DNA from: Calamus simplicifolius
Lineage: Eukaryota; Streptophyta; Magnoliopsida; Arecales; Arecaceae
DNA: 64,000 bases
NCBI GenBank assembly: GCA_900491605.1
Contig: UESW01001778.1
Coordinates: forward strand, 1-64,000
Direction: 5' to 3'
The position numbers were made by a program, and so were the translations under genes. The stretch's first letter is position 1. The number at the start of each line of letters is the position of its first letter. The notes under the pieces were generated by a model. It saw nothing but the letters and a program-made list of their open reading frames with translations, searched no databases and had not been told where the DNA came from. Below, one piece after another: positions 21,194-32,975 of this stretch.

Positions 21194-23978
21194 ATCCCCC
21201 ACAAAAGTTTTAAATAAAAAATAAAATAAAATAAATATAACAAAAATTTTAGGGCATCTTATACTGCACAATAGGTGAGGTGTCCTATGGACTTGAACCT
21301 CACTTAGTGTTGATTGTATACATCTGAAGAAACCATAGTGGATTAGACCTTGAACTAGGTCCTTTGACTCAGACTTCTACTAATCACACACACAGTATGG
21401 ATCAATTGGGTTTAAGCGGTCAGCGCATATTAAAGGCCTTGCGCTTAGTACCTTGATTTTTTATGAGAATTTTTTAAGGTTAGCCCAAACCTTTAGTCAC
21501 GGCCTAATATGACGATTCTCATATAGGTGAATCCTCCAAGGGTATTTGTGATAATACCCTGCAGATAACCTACCTTGGATCCATTAAGAGTATGACTCAA
21601 CCTTACACAAATTTACTTTGTCACTTTATAAGAGCACTCATCATAGGGATGAGATGAAAAATTTTTCAAAAATTTGTGCTCTAACACGATCACTCAATCA
21701 GCTTTGTTTCTACAACATTGAACCTCATTCATGAGATCTCCAATCACAGAGGTTGGGTATCCACTGCTGGCAACCAAATAATGGGCTTAAGCCACATCCC
21801 CCTCGATGAATCTAGGACTCCACTCCTAGATAACTCCTTGGTTAATTGATTTGCCAAATTCTTCTCGGCAAATTCCAAAGAGATAATATTATTTTTGGAC
21901 TAGACATCAAATAAGAGAATCAGGCAAAGATATATTAGAATTGAATATCCAAATATAAGGTAAACATTAAGTTGGATATTCCAACCAAGTTCATCCATTC
22001 TTTGCCATTTGGTAACATGAAAGATTCACAATAGTAAGTAAGCAATAAGTATTTGCCCAATGCTATCACTTTTGTCTAGCAACGAATAACACAACAAGGA
22101 GATATTAAAATGCTTTTACCACTATACCAGAAAATACTTATCTAGAATAGAAAAACTTTTGCATTTATGTTAGAATGCAAATATATACTAGTAGCTGCAA
22201 GTAAAATAATAAAATGATATGAAAATGCATCTATATACAAGCACGCATATATTATGTGCACAAATGCAAGCATGTGTTTTTAATAAGGCTTTGTTTGCAT
22301 GCTGAATGGTTAACCACCTGTTTGATGGCTTCACCCCTTGTCCATCTATCCAGTGAACAAAGTAATTCACTGTCTGATTAGCACTTGCTTAACCCACCAT
22401 TAATGCAACCATTGCTTAACTAACCATTATTTGGTTAAGGGCATTTTTTTCACTTTCATAGACAAGAATGCCCTCATGCTATGTATAAAGAAGATGGCTC
22501 TGCACCTCTCCCTATATAAATATATTAACACTCAAGAAAGCCCTGATGGCATTGTTTTTGGTCATGTAACATTGAAATTTCCTCCCATGTGCACATTTTA
22601 TTGGTACAGAACAATAAGTGGAAAAATAGCGACTTGTATAGGCATGGAAATTAGGTTCATCATTGGGATACAATGCAGTTGTCCATTAATTGACCCTATG
22701 GCCATGCCAAGCATGCACCCTATTGACCACCAGATTGTCATTATCATGTAAATAATAAGATAACATCAAACCTAATAGATATAAAATAGGAAAATTATAA
22801 TTTCAACTTAGGTCCCGTTTGGTAGAGCTGTTGACAGTAAATTTTTGGAAAAATACTACATGATGTTAGTAGTAAAATTATAACTTCAAATGTACATGTT
22901 TGGATAACCCATTCACATGTCCACAAATCCACTGAACCATCTAAGTGTTTACAGTTAAGAAGGCAAGAAGAAATTGGAGAGATTGAAAATTCTGTCAAGC
23001 AACCAATCCTGATATTTTGGTGACAGGCTGTCCTATCTAAAAGGTGATTTCTTATTCCCAGAAAATCAAAACATGGCGATTAAAAGGCTTCACCATCCCT
23101 CTAACTCTCTCTTTCTCACTTCTTCTCAAAAAGAAAGACCTGTACATGCGCAGGCAATTAGCATAAAAGGGCCCTGGGCATCCAAACATCCCCTCATGAA
23201 TCTCAGATGCGTAGCTACCCTAACATTAGGGATGTCTTGTAATGAGAAGAAAAGACAACAATAATATGTATGGCCGAGAATGTAAGATGCATGAATGGTG
23301 GAGGGATGAGATGGACCACAGTTCACATAATGTCACAATTTTCATTGCAGTGCAAACTGCCTTCTAAATTGATAGTAGTTTCCCAGATAAGATATGGTTG
23401 GTTATGCGGTGCGAGTTACCATGTCCAAGTCTCCAATTTACCATTAAGGCAAAAAGCATCTCATTTAGCAATAAGATCTCTATAGGGTTTTGAGGAGTAG
23501 TGGTGCAATGAAGAGAAATATTAATCATGATGGGAAACTTTGGTTCATAGCAGTCTACATAAGGAAAACCACGTTCATATTGGAGAAAATATGATATAAA
23601 CAAGAAACTAATAACATTCCAAGTAAATTTACTATCATCAGTCTTGGTAATATATTTGTGGAGAGACCCTCCTAGTCAAGCAGCATGTATAACATCAGAA
23701 AATAAATGAAAAAAAACATTAAGTCAAATAAAAAATTAGACAAAATTATTTGGAGTCAAGACAGACAAAATTTACTATCAACATTATATTAGCAAGCGGT
23801 ATTTCAAGAGATAATTATAGATGATCATAATTTAGCATAGCAACATTTGCACCATTAATGCACAGGCATTTCAGGGTGGCATGAAAACTTTATATGTTGA
23901 GAAAATGCATAAACATAATAAGAAGATGGAATGAAAATCTAGCAATTTCTAGAAAAGAAGGAAAATCTGATCCTTAGC
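21194..23978. other. Interior of the non-coding LTR element
   Basis: No frame here resembles a protein I know; the longest are about 100 residues and look accidental. Near 22802 the phrase AGGTCCCGTTTGGTAGAGCT resembles the terminus of hAT-type MITEs, so a nested insertion is possible, but I could not find its partner end. Confidence 0.5.
23961..23978 (-). other. Primer-binding position, complementary to the element's own LTR
   Basis: Immediately inside the 5' LTR the coding strand reads GCTAAGGATCAGATTTTC. It does not resemble a common tRNA 3' end. Seventeen of these bases (23961-23977) are a perfect inverted repeat of 24121-24137 inside the adjacent LTR, so the transcript could fold back with a loop of about 143 nt. 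Confidence 0.6.
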
Positions 23979-24643
23979 TGTTGGAAAATATTTTGATCTT
24001 ACAAAAAATCCCTTTCTAAAAATTGCTAGAAATATGTTATAGAAATTTAAATATACAAATAAATTAAAATCAAAAGATAAAAATGGATCAAACCAGGACC
24101 GAGGCATGTTAGACACTGTCCTAAGGATCAGATTTTCATTTTTTCGTGCAGGTTGTTGGCGATCTGTCCTCAAGGTACAACGACCCGGCTCGACCCGATC
24201 CTCCTACTACGAGCACGATCGTGTGGAGGTGCAAACCCAACGATTACTTTCAGATGCCCAAAAGATCAATAAAATATATAAAAATGAAATGAGATAAAAC
24301 AAATCATATAGGGCTACTCCAAATTATTCTAGATTGATTCCTTTACTCAATCTGAATCCCTAAGCCTATTTATAGGCTCGGCCCATAAAAGTTCCAACGG
24401 CTCGGCCCATAATGGCCTTAAAGGCCTAATAGCCATTGCCCCAAATTACGTCAAAAATGGCTTACAAAATAAATTATTTGGGCTGTTTCTCAAAACGTTG
24501 GCCTTCCAACGTTCACACAAATGTCCGTTGCATCACTCACGAGGCAACGAACGTCCACACAACGGAAAGAACGTCCGCGAGCGTTTCGCTCGCGGGCGTT
24601 CCCCTTTTTTTTATTTTTTATTTTTTTTAAACTTTTTCCAACA
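23979..24643 (-). repeat. 5' LTR of the non-coding LTR element
   Basis: 665 bp with TG...CA ends. TATTTATA at 24367-24374 gives TATAAATA on the coding strand, a plausible promoter. The hairpin phrase CGAGCGTTTCGCTCG is at 24577-24591. Confidence 0.85.
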
Positions 24644-24984
24644 AGATATACATGATGGTATTGGAATTGAAGAATCAGGAGAAGTTGTGCAAGAATATCT
24701 CGTAATTTTGGATGCAGACTCCGTTGACCATCATTCATCCAAGCTACCACTGTAGCTAAGTCCTCTTACAATATAATACCGATAGGATGTGCCAAGCGAT
24801 TCGGAATAAGAGTCAGTCCAACCCTTAACTCAAGCCAGGCTGTAGTGATTTCAATGGAAGGGACCAAAGCTCTTGAGAGGGGAAATGATCCAACAAAGAG
24901 GCTAGGGGTCTTTCAGTATTATCCCGAATAAGAAATTAACTCATCATCAGAAGTATACAAGAAAGTATGGTATTTGTAGCGAAC

Positions 24985-25453
24985 TTATTATGACAAAATA
25001 TTTTCATCGTTATAGATTTATTTATAACGGCGAAATAAAAATTAAATTCGTCGTAAAACTTATTTATTACGGCGAAATAATAGGTTGATATTACGGAAAA
25101 ACTAAGTCGCCATAATAAGATTTTAATATTTTTAAAATTTAAAAAAAAACCTATTACGGCGACTTGTTTTCGCCGTAATAGGTTTATATTACGGCGAAAC
25201 TAGTCGCCATAATAAGATTTTAATTAAATTAAATTTTTTTAAAAATATATAACGACGATATGTTATCGCCGTAATAGGACGCTATTACGATGAAAATAAT
25301 GCACCGTAATAGGTTATTACGACAACATATTACTACGACGATTTTGTAATGTATTACGGTGAATTTTTTATCATCGTAATAATTTAGTACGACGACTTTT
25401 GTACATGTTGCGATGAATTAATGTCATAATAAGTCATTTTTTTTTGTAGTACG
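24985..25453. mobile_element. CACTA-like element remnant with subterminal repeats
   Basis: Many direct and inverted copies of TTACGGCGA / TCGCCGTAAT and degenerate forms (for example TTACGGCGACTTGTTTTCGC). It ends on the right with TCATTTTTTTTTGTAGTAC, which resembles the complement of the CACTACAAAAAA terminus of CACTA transposons. The left end is not clearly recognisable, so this may be a truncated non-autonomous copy. Confidence 0.5.
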
Positions 25454-26289
25454 TACTAAACCATCAAATTAAACTTAATCTTGAGAAGTCCTAATTTGGT
25501 GGGGAGGCGGAGTGAGCAAGAGACCAATTTTAGATGGTGTGGTGAGGGAGCATCAAAACCACAATCACTCCAAGGTGCCAAAAGAGTTCACAGAAGAAAA
25601 TCTGATAGTTTGCAAATAGTCCATAGACAATCGATAAGCTTGTTCACTGATTTTCATAGAAACAAATGAACCACTAAATACCTCACCTATTACACGGTAT
25701 AACTTAACCTAAAATTTATGTTATTTTGATTTTGCTAGTTATTCAAAATTAAAAACTTTTATAAGGAATTGTTAATCACTCTTATGTTAAAATGAAAAGT
25801 TCTAATTTTTTTTTAAAAAAAACTTTCTTGGCATGTCAAGCAAGTGTTCAGCTCGTTGAGCGAATAGTTCGCTTGTCATGAGCATTAAGCTTATCCTGAA
25901 CGTGAGTGGAAATGCTAGCTGGATTTGGTTTTTTTTTTTTTCTTTTGTTTTGCATGATTTGAAAAATGGTTGGCAAGTTATAAAGGATGAGTCATTAGGG
26001 GTTATTGAATTGAGTCTATTAATAAGTTTAAGATTCAAAGTCATAGGCAATCTAAGTTTGCCTTGGAAGAACCCATATCTTGAAGCCTTAAGTTCCTAAT
26101 GGTCCTATTGTGAAGAGCTTCTTTCTTTTTTACTATTTTCTCTTATTTCTTTTACCTTCGATTCTATTTTTTTTTTTTTTGTGTACATTTAAAGGAATCG
26201 TTTGTTTCACCTCCATGCAATCATGCTTATATAGGAGGTTCGAATCGAGCCGAACCATTATGCTTTGGATACAGTTCACAAACTAATTT

Positions 26290-26418
26290 TTTAGGCCACT
26301 GTCTAACATACCTCGATCTAGACATAATTTTTAACTTATTTTATTTTATACTTTATAGGTTTTAAATTTAGTCTATTATAATTTAAATTTCTAGTAATTT
26401 CTAGGAAATTCTTCCAAC
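26290..26418 (+). repeat. Old LTR fragment related to the 20537-24643 family
   Basis: On the plus strand, CACTGTCTAACATACCTCG and TTTAAATTTCTAGTAATTTC, ending in CCAACA, match in order the complement of the LTR at 23979-24120. It is highly diverged and lacks the rest of the LTR. Confidence 0.5.
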
Positions 26419-26829
26419 ACATTTTCGTTCCTCTTTAGGTGTTGTTAGGAGAAAGGGAATTGAGATCCCTTTAGACATCCATCTTCCTTTATGCTTTTCA
26501 TTTGTTCATCCACCAACTGATAGATTAAAAGACCTTAATTCCTGTGAACAATTAAAATTTAAAAGCTAGACCAACCTAGTCTCTCCAAAAAAATATAAAG
26601 TAAATCAGGATATAAGCTAGGAAACATAAGCCAAAAAAGAGAAAGAGGTGACGTAATACTCTAAAACACACTTCATTATATAAATATAGCTAGCAAGGGT
26701 CCTTCCATCTTCTTCTTTATCAGTAGACGAAACTTCTTCCATTACAGACTAAGTAAACTAGCCCTAGCATGCACACAACCATACGAGATACAGTCCAATT
26801 TATGATAGAAGGACATGCAGATGCAGTTG

Positions 26830-27096
26830 CTAGATATTCCAATGCGTCGTTGCATACTCTTTCAGCTTCGTAATCTCTTCTTCACCATCTATGTAATTGT
26901 TATGGTTGAGGTCGGCATTGCGCACGGCAGACCACGACTTGATTGTCGTCCAGTTCAGTCCGAGAACACTGAGTGCAACGCTTAGCTCACGCCTACTGAT
27001 GCGACCATCTCTGTTGGCATCGACGCGTTCAAGCCATTTCATGAACTCTTTCTCAGTCATAGGCCGCGGGGCACCATGATGGGAGTGACGGACCAT
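26830..27096 (-). CDS. Small two-EF-hand protein B (CML/polcalcin-like)
   Basis: An 88-residue paralogue of the protein at 19292. Both loops are complete here: DANRDGRISRRE and DLNHNNYIDGEE, the second with Glu at position 12, unlike paralogue A. The C-terminus is shorter, ending HWNI. The start is placed at the Met at 27096 by analogy with A, downstream of a TATAAATA box; the upstream in-frame Met at 27303 would again read through the promoter. Substitutions between the copies are spread along the gene without stops or frame changes, so both are likely functional. Predicted role: cytosolic calcium sensor; partner unknown. Confidence 0.75.
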   Translation of the reverse strand: MVRHSHHGAPRPMTEKEFMKWLERVDANRDGRISRRELSVALSVLGLNWTTIKSWSAVRNADLNHNNYIDGEEEITKLKEYATTHWNI

Positions 27097-27181
27097 GGTG
27101 GTCGGAGAATCACTATGGCTCACTGCTGCAAAGAGATCAGGAATTTGATGGCTATGGGACCGATAACCAGCAATGGCTGGG

Positions 27182-27189
27182 TATTTATA
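27182..27189 (-). promoter_or_regulatory. TATA box of EF-hand gene B
   Basis: TATAAATA on the minus strand, in the same position relative to the gene as in copy A. Confidence 0.65.
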
Positions 27190-28275
27190 GAAGTAGGTCG
27201 ACGAGTGATCAGTGGTGATGATGAATGGACTAGTTACGTCAGTTATCCAATATTCTTCCTTGGCCACTAGACTTGGATAAATTGCGCCACTAGTGGATGC
27301 CATGCTTCCCGATCGACTTCCTGATTCTTCTCAAGTGACCTCCCTCCTCAAGACTACAAAGCGTAGGAAAGAGATGCATGGGCCAGTGATAATTGCAGAA
27401 GAGAATATATATCTACCTCTCCATGGCCAACTTTTGTCCACAACGAATAACTTTTCTCTCCGTTGCATGCTAGTGGAGTTCCTGCTTCACGTGTCACGAG
27501 GGCGCAAGAACCGAAGTACCACCACTAACCTAGAATGATGACGTATGACTTAACAGGCAAGGGATCAACACTCGGAGATGTGGAGATGAAGCCTCCAGCA
27601 AAATCATCGGCGTAGATGCCGCCAAAGACCACCACCAACCTCTTTATTTGCAGCTTTGATAGCCTGTGATACGTACCCTGGCGCATGCAGTGCCCATTCG
27701 TTATAAAGAAAGCTTCAACAAAGTTAATGTACGTAATAACAAAATTCTCTCGATCAGAAGTAATAAAACGGATGAACAATCAATTGCAACTTTTCTTTTG
27801 AGCTCAGATTATCATTGATTAGTGGCACGCATGATTCCCAACAGGACCATCAGCTTGACTGCAATGACCTGTCTTGTTCTAACACCTTTACAAGAATCAG
27901 ATGCAAGTTCAAATAATTGCAAGAAATATATATAGGTGGATTCCTTTTGGCTAAGAAAGTTGATTTAGCTACGACACAGAATGAAATCTTTTTGACTCGG
28001 TCAATTAATAGATTCTGCAGCACACTGACGCACCGAACCAATATCTTTGCTTAACTCAGTCAAATGATCCAATAGATTAATTCCTCTCACGGTACAAGTT
28101 ACCTAAAGAGGAAGATAACATATTTATTTCTTTCTCTACCAAACATTTAAAATGGGTTAGAAAATTTAACTGTAGGTTTTTTTTTTTTTTTTGGTAAACA
28201 GACAAGTTATGATGTTACAAATGAAGTACTTGTAGCATTTGCTTCCACCAAGAAACATAAAGTAGGGGGAAAATT

Positions 28276-28395
28276 GGAGCTGTTTTTCAAACCGGTGCGT
28301 TTGGGCGCCGGTTTTAAAGGAAAGTGATGGAATCCAAACTTATTATGGAAATGGTGTTAAAGGGGAAAACGCCATTTGAAATGGTTTTTTTCCAT
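28276..28395 (+). repeat. Left terminal inverted repeat of the MULE
   Basis: Starts GGAGCTGTTTTTCAAACCGG and runs through GGTGTTAAAGGGGAAAACGC and CCATTTGAAATGG. It aligns to the complement of 37076-37194. One hairpin motif (AAATCACCACATGGTGTGGC) follows at about 28466. Confidence 0.75.
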
Positions 28396-29094
28396 TGCCA
28401 CATCCCCCCCTCCTCGGCCCATCTGACGCCCCGTCAGCTGAGGTGCTTATAGGGAATGGAAAGAAATCACCACATGGTGTGGCGATTTTATCAGTCACCG
28501 CCCCCTCCGAGAGCCGATCGGGACTTCCTTTTTAAAGAGGAGGCCTGTGCCCTATGGGTTAAACGGCCCCTAAATCACCCTTGCTCCGCTCAGATAATTG
28601 CCACCTCTTAAACGGCACCGTCTCTGCCTCTTTTGTCGGATCGTGTATACTCCGCACTTAGTTCTCATCAAGGTAGATTCATATTTCCTTCTTAAACTGA
28701 TTTTTATATGCATTCTCATATTCCCTTCTTAAACTGATTTTTATATGCATGAGATGTGTGTTTATACATTCTCTCATATAACTGATATTAATAGATTTTT
28801 TTGACAAAGAAGAAAGCATGAGATGTGTATTTTTTGATCTATGTGTAGAGATGAAAATATGGAGCATAAATAAACATGAAAAATATTTGTATTTTTCTAT
28901 ATCATATGGATGCACATGGATATTGATGTTTTATTTTAGCTATGATATCTCATGGGAGATTAAATGTTTTATCTTAATATGTTCCATATAGATCTTGGGA
29001 ACCAATATATGCTAAATGCTACTAAAATATATGCATATTTAATTTTTTTTTATTTGTAGCTGATCGGAGATAAATTTTGATCATCTTTTTTTAG

Positions 29095-31714
29095 ATGGAA
29101 ACTATACGTGTTCTGCTATATTATGATGGATCAATTGAACATGGTGGCCAAGAAGGGATATATTATAATCAACCTCCATGTAAATGTTTAAAATTGAGCA
29201 TGGAAACACGCTTTGCTGAGTTGGTTGATCAAGTACATACAGTTCTAACAATTCCAGTACAAAGACATATCATCAGATTGATGTGGAGATCTCCAACATT
29301 GCATCAAAAATATGTGCTTCTTCCAATTGAGGACGACGACGATGTGGAGCACATGTTGACATTTCTCTCGAAGTATTCATAATATCGGTGTATTGAACTC
29401 TATGTTTTAAAGGATGATGTTCCAGAGCCATATAGTGTTGGTCATATAGAGAATGTTCGAGACAATTCTCATATAGCCCAGTAGCAGGAACAGGTTAGGA
29501 CTCCAGTGGATTTCCCAATGATTGAGGGATTTATGCCAGCAGTGCAGAGTAATGATGTGGTAAACAATCAGTGTAATATTGATAAACAATCAGTGTAATA
29601 TTGATAGTCGGGGAATGGAGTCAGACGAAAGTGCAGATGATGACTATTGGCCTGAACATGATGACTTAGATGAAGAGTCAATAAAGATGAATAGTCATAT
29701 GGAGACGTGGTAGTTCATGACACTGGCTTTAGTTCCATTCCTGCATACACTCATCCAGAACCTATTCCAACTCAGGTACATGATCATCAAGCCTTTGCAT
29801 ATGAACAAGTACCGAAATTTTATAATGAGTTAAATTTGCATGATGGTGGATGTGTCAGTACTCCGAGAGAGTTACCATTCAAATCTCAATTTTGGGATCC
29901 ATCAATGACTGAGTTTGCTAAAGGATTATTGTTTAATACTAAAGATGAACTGAAGAGAGCATATGAAATGTATCACATCAAGAAGCATCGCACATATAAT
30001 GTGGTGGAGTCGAAGAAACTATTCTGGAATGTGAGATGTGCCTCTTCAAGTACTGCCCAACGGTGTCCGTGGAGGTTGCGTGCTACCAAGTTGAAGAAGC
30101 ATGAATTTTTTGAGATCACAAGGTATGAAGGGCCGTACTCTTGTTTATTCAGTAATTTAACTCAGAATAATAAACATATTACATCTCGAGTTATTAGCCA
30201 TGCTGTTCGACACATTGTGGAGAAAGATCCAAGTGTGAATATTGAAGCTATTATAGCAACCATTGCAGAACAATTTCACTATAGTGTCATATGCCAAAAC
30301 ATGGCATGGAAAGCAGAGGGCATTGATTGATATATTTGGTGAATGGGAACCGTCATATGTAAAGCTTCCTAGATACATGCTTGCACTGCAGAATGCTAAC
30401 CCTAGAACAGTTGTATGTTGGGATTTCTACAGTGAAGCAAGTTCTTCTAAACGGGTCATGAATTATGTATTTTGGGCATTTCAACCATCTGTTGAGGGGT
30501 TTCGGTATTGTTGCCCGGTGATTTCTATTGATGGAACACATCTTTATGGAAAGTACCGGGGGAAGATGCTGATCGCGACAGGCACTGATGCTGATAATAG
30601 GATATTTCCACTGACCTATGCAATTATGGATGAAGAGTGTACAGCTAGCTGGAGCTAGTTTTTGCTGAGGCTTAGGAGGCATGTTGTGAAAGATAGAAAT
30701 GATATTTGTCTTATATCTGACCGACATCCTGGTATACTAAGTGCCATAGCTGATAATGAAATTGGATGGGCTCCACCAAGAACTTATCATCGATATTGTT
30801 TGAGATATGTTTACAATAATTTTAACTCGAGATTCTCAAATGTTCAATTGAAAAGAGCAGTATGGAAAGCAGGAAGCAAACATCAGCTTCGGAAGTTTAA
30901 CTTTCTGATGGAAAGGATTAAAACAATCAATGCAGAAGCTTGGACTTGGCTATCGGAGTTAGAGCCGAAGAAGTGGACATTGGTACATGACGGGGGCTTT
31001 CGCTATGGTACATTGACAACCAATCTCTCAAAGGTTTTTAATTGCGTGTTGAGGGGAGCTAGAAATGTTGCAATTACTGCGTGTGTGCAGATGACATTTC
31101 ATCGTCTCGTTAAATACTTCAACATGAGACGCGCAGAAGCCTTAAAGTATGTACAGAAGAACCCTAACAACCTTTTCACTCCTCATATTTCGATTAAGGT
31201 TGCTGAAGGTCAGGCCAAAGCTAATGAGCACAGAGTAACTAGATACAACATGCAAAGAGCTACTTATGAAGTCGTGATAAGGAGGTTCAGTGAAGCTCTC
31301 AGGGGTGGAGGCAACGCTCAGACTATTTCTCTTAGTGACCATATTTGTTCAAGTGGGAAGTGGACAATATATAAATATCCATGTACACATGTGTTAGTAG
31401 TATGCTAGGAGTTTGGCATGGACTCAGCGGCTTTTGTTGATGAAGTATATAGTATTCGCTCCTACATTACTGCCTGGGGTGGGGAGTTCAACCCGGTACC
31501 ACATGAAGACTACTGGTTGCAAACACCGATCACGTGCATACCTGATCGGGATTGTCTTAGGCCGAAGAAAAGAGGAAAGCCAAAGTCAACTCGGATCCAT
31601 AACGAGATGGATGAGGTTCAGCCTAGAAGAACAAGTCGATGTTCTATTTGCAAGCAAACGGATCATTCCAGACACCGTTGTCCTAATATAACTGGTGGAC
31701 CTTCAGGATCATAA
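29095..31714 (+). pseudogene. MULE (MuDR-type) transposase, broken
   Basis: Would bind the TIRs and catalyse cut-and-paste transposition. Order of parts: N-terminal segment METIRVLLYYDGSIEHGGQE (29095); DNA-binding region FNTKDELKRAYEMYHIKKHR and CPWRLRATKLK (29700-30330); catalytic domain with SIDGTHLYGKYRGKMLIATG (30525-30590) and LISDRHPGI (30710); SWIM-like CSSGKWTIYKYPCTHVLVVC (31340-31405); zinc knuckle CSICKQTDHSRHRC (31636-31680). At the usual third acidic site (N-x-x-E) the copy reads NLSKVFN, so Glu is Lys. Breaks: TAA at 29380, further stops before 29700, a frame slip near 30310, TAG at 30656 and TAG at 31406. Not functional as it stands. Confidence 0.85.
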
Positions 31715-32089
31715 ATTTATGTACTCTTTAAGTAAAATGGCCATTATTGTGCCTATGATGTACTTGTCTTAGGAACAAGACTATATATTAATGCATTTAT
31801 GATGTACTTGTGCCTATGATCAAAAATTTATGGATGCATTTACTTTTTGTCATGATTGGCATTTGATGATGTGAGTTTCGATTGAGTTCTGGTCAAGTTT
31901 TGATTGAGTTTCGGTCAAGTTTTGATTGAGTTTTGGCAATTGATGTCTTTCTATTTTGCATTTGGCACTCAGGCAAATGCACAAAAAATTTTGGACTGAA
32001 ATGAGTTTCGGGGTAGGGGGGGTTTGGAGTAATTTTTACTGAATTTTAAGTCCCCCATATGACACAGCCCTCGGCCTGGATGCCTGAGA

Positions 32090-32480
32090 AAATCGCCACT
32101 TGGAGTGACGATTTCAGGGTTGAAATTGCCACTTCAAGTGGCGACTTCAACAAATGAAATTGCCACTTGAAGTGGCGATTTTAGCCCAAAAATCACCACT
32201 TCAAGTGGCGATTTCCTCCTTCTACCGGCCACCGCCAGGGCTGGCCTGAAATCGCCACATGGGGTGGCGATTTCATGGACTGAAATTGCCACTTCAAGTG
32301 GTGATTTTATCCTGCCCCCAGCCATCGCCAGGGCTCTCCTGAAATCGCCAAATGAAGTGGCGATTTGAATCCTAAATCGCCACTGGCGATTTCCTCCTAC
32401 TTAAAAAGGCTGTTCTGAAATCGCCATTTGAAGTGGCGATTTCAACCCAGAAATTGCCACTTCAAGTGGCGATTTCCTCA
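32090..32480. repeat. Array of ten imperfect-palindrome hairpins
   Basis: Ten copies of a roughly 25-bp palindrome of the type AAATCGCCACTTCAAGTGGC + GATTT, at about 32091, 32123, 32156, 32189, 32251, 32283, 32342, 32373, 32418 and 32452. Spacers of 8-40 bp are not conserved. Arms are kept while the loop varies (TTCAA, TTGAA, ATGGG). Related motifs with a CACATGATGTG or CACCATGTG centre lie at both element ends. Confidence 0.85.
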
Positions 32481-32574
32481 AGCATCCAGCCATGAGCGGG
32501 GGACTTAAAATTCTTCTTCAGGCATCCTACCAAATGATTCTTCAGCCTCATTCATGGGGCGATTTCAACCCAGA

Positions 32575-32975
32575 AACTCAATCAAAACTCAATCCAAAAC
32601 TGGACCGAGACTCGACCGAAACTCCACAGAAACTCGACCGAAATCGAATCGAAACTCGATCAAAATTGAACCAACTGGACCGAGACTCAAAACTTGATCG
32701 AAACTCGAAACTTGACCGAATTCGAACCAAAACTTGATCAAAACTCGAAACTTGACCGAATTTGAACCGACACTTGATCGAAACTCGAAACTTGACCGAA
32801 TTCGAACCAAAACTCGATCGAAATTGAACCAAAACTGGACCGAGACTCGAAACTTGATCGAAACTTGAAACTTGACCAAATTTGAACCGAAACTTGATCG
32901 AAACTCAAAACTTGACCGAAACTCGACCGTAACTCAATCAAAACTCAACCGAAACTCAACCGAAACTCAACCGTA
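32575..32975. repeat. Short tandem repeat, ACTCGACCGAA / ACTTGATCGAA type
   Basis: About 400 bp of degenerate units of 11-22 bp, such as AACTTGACCGAATTCGAACC and AACTTGATCGAAACTCG. The complement of the same unit occurs at about 31875-31935 on the other side of the hairpin array. Confidence 0.85.

Larger units (their letters stand above)
20537..24643 (-). mobile_element. Complete non-coding LTR retrotransposon with 5-bp target duplication
   Basis: Two LTRs (20537-21193 and 23979-24643) begin TGTTG and end CCAACA. The whole is flanked by the direct repeat AGATA at 20532-20536 and 24644-24648, which shows an intact insertion. Orientation is minus: the sequence just inside the left LTR is ATCCCCCACAAAAG, whose complement CTTTTGTGGGGGAT is a copia-type polypurine tract. 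The 2.8-kb interior has no recognisable gag or pol frame, so it needs help from another element. It resembles LARD/TRIM-type non-autonomous elements, probably copia-derived. The primer-binding position is unusual (see 23961-23978). Confidence 0.85.
24649..26430. other. Transposon debris, no gene recognised
   Basis: Holds the CACTA-like repeat block and an old LTR scrap entered separately, plus AT-rich sequence. No convincing protein-coding frame. Confidence 0.6.
26431..28276. repeat. Duplicated segment, copy B (EF-hand locus)
   Basis: Partner of 18866-20455. Includes the gene, its promoter and downstream flank. It has about 285 bp (27549-27830) absent from copy A; at the edges the short phrases ACGTATGA and ACGCATGA are found, so copy A may have lost this piece through short-repeat recombination. 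The right edge is cut by the MULE terminal repeat. Confidence 0.9.

Noticed and set aside
22802..22830. hAT/MITE-like terminus (GGTCCCGTTTGGTA)
   Set aside because: No matching opposite end or target duplication located.
32090..32480. CRISPR-like look of regularly recurring palindromes
   Set aside because: Spacers are short, irregular and related to each other, the repeats are degenerate, and the setting is a plant transposon.
32492..32941. Open frames with repeated SSFGSNSVKFRV or LDRNSKLDR
   Set aside because: They translate the simple repeat; present on both strands in several frames.
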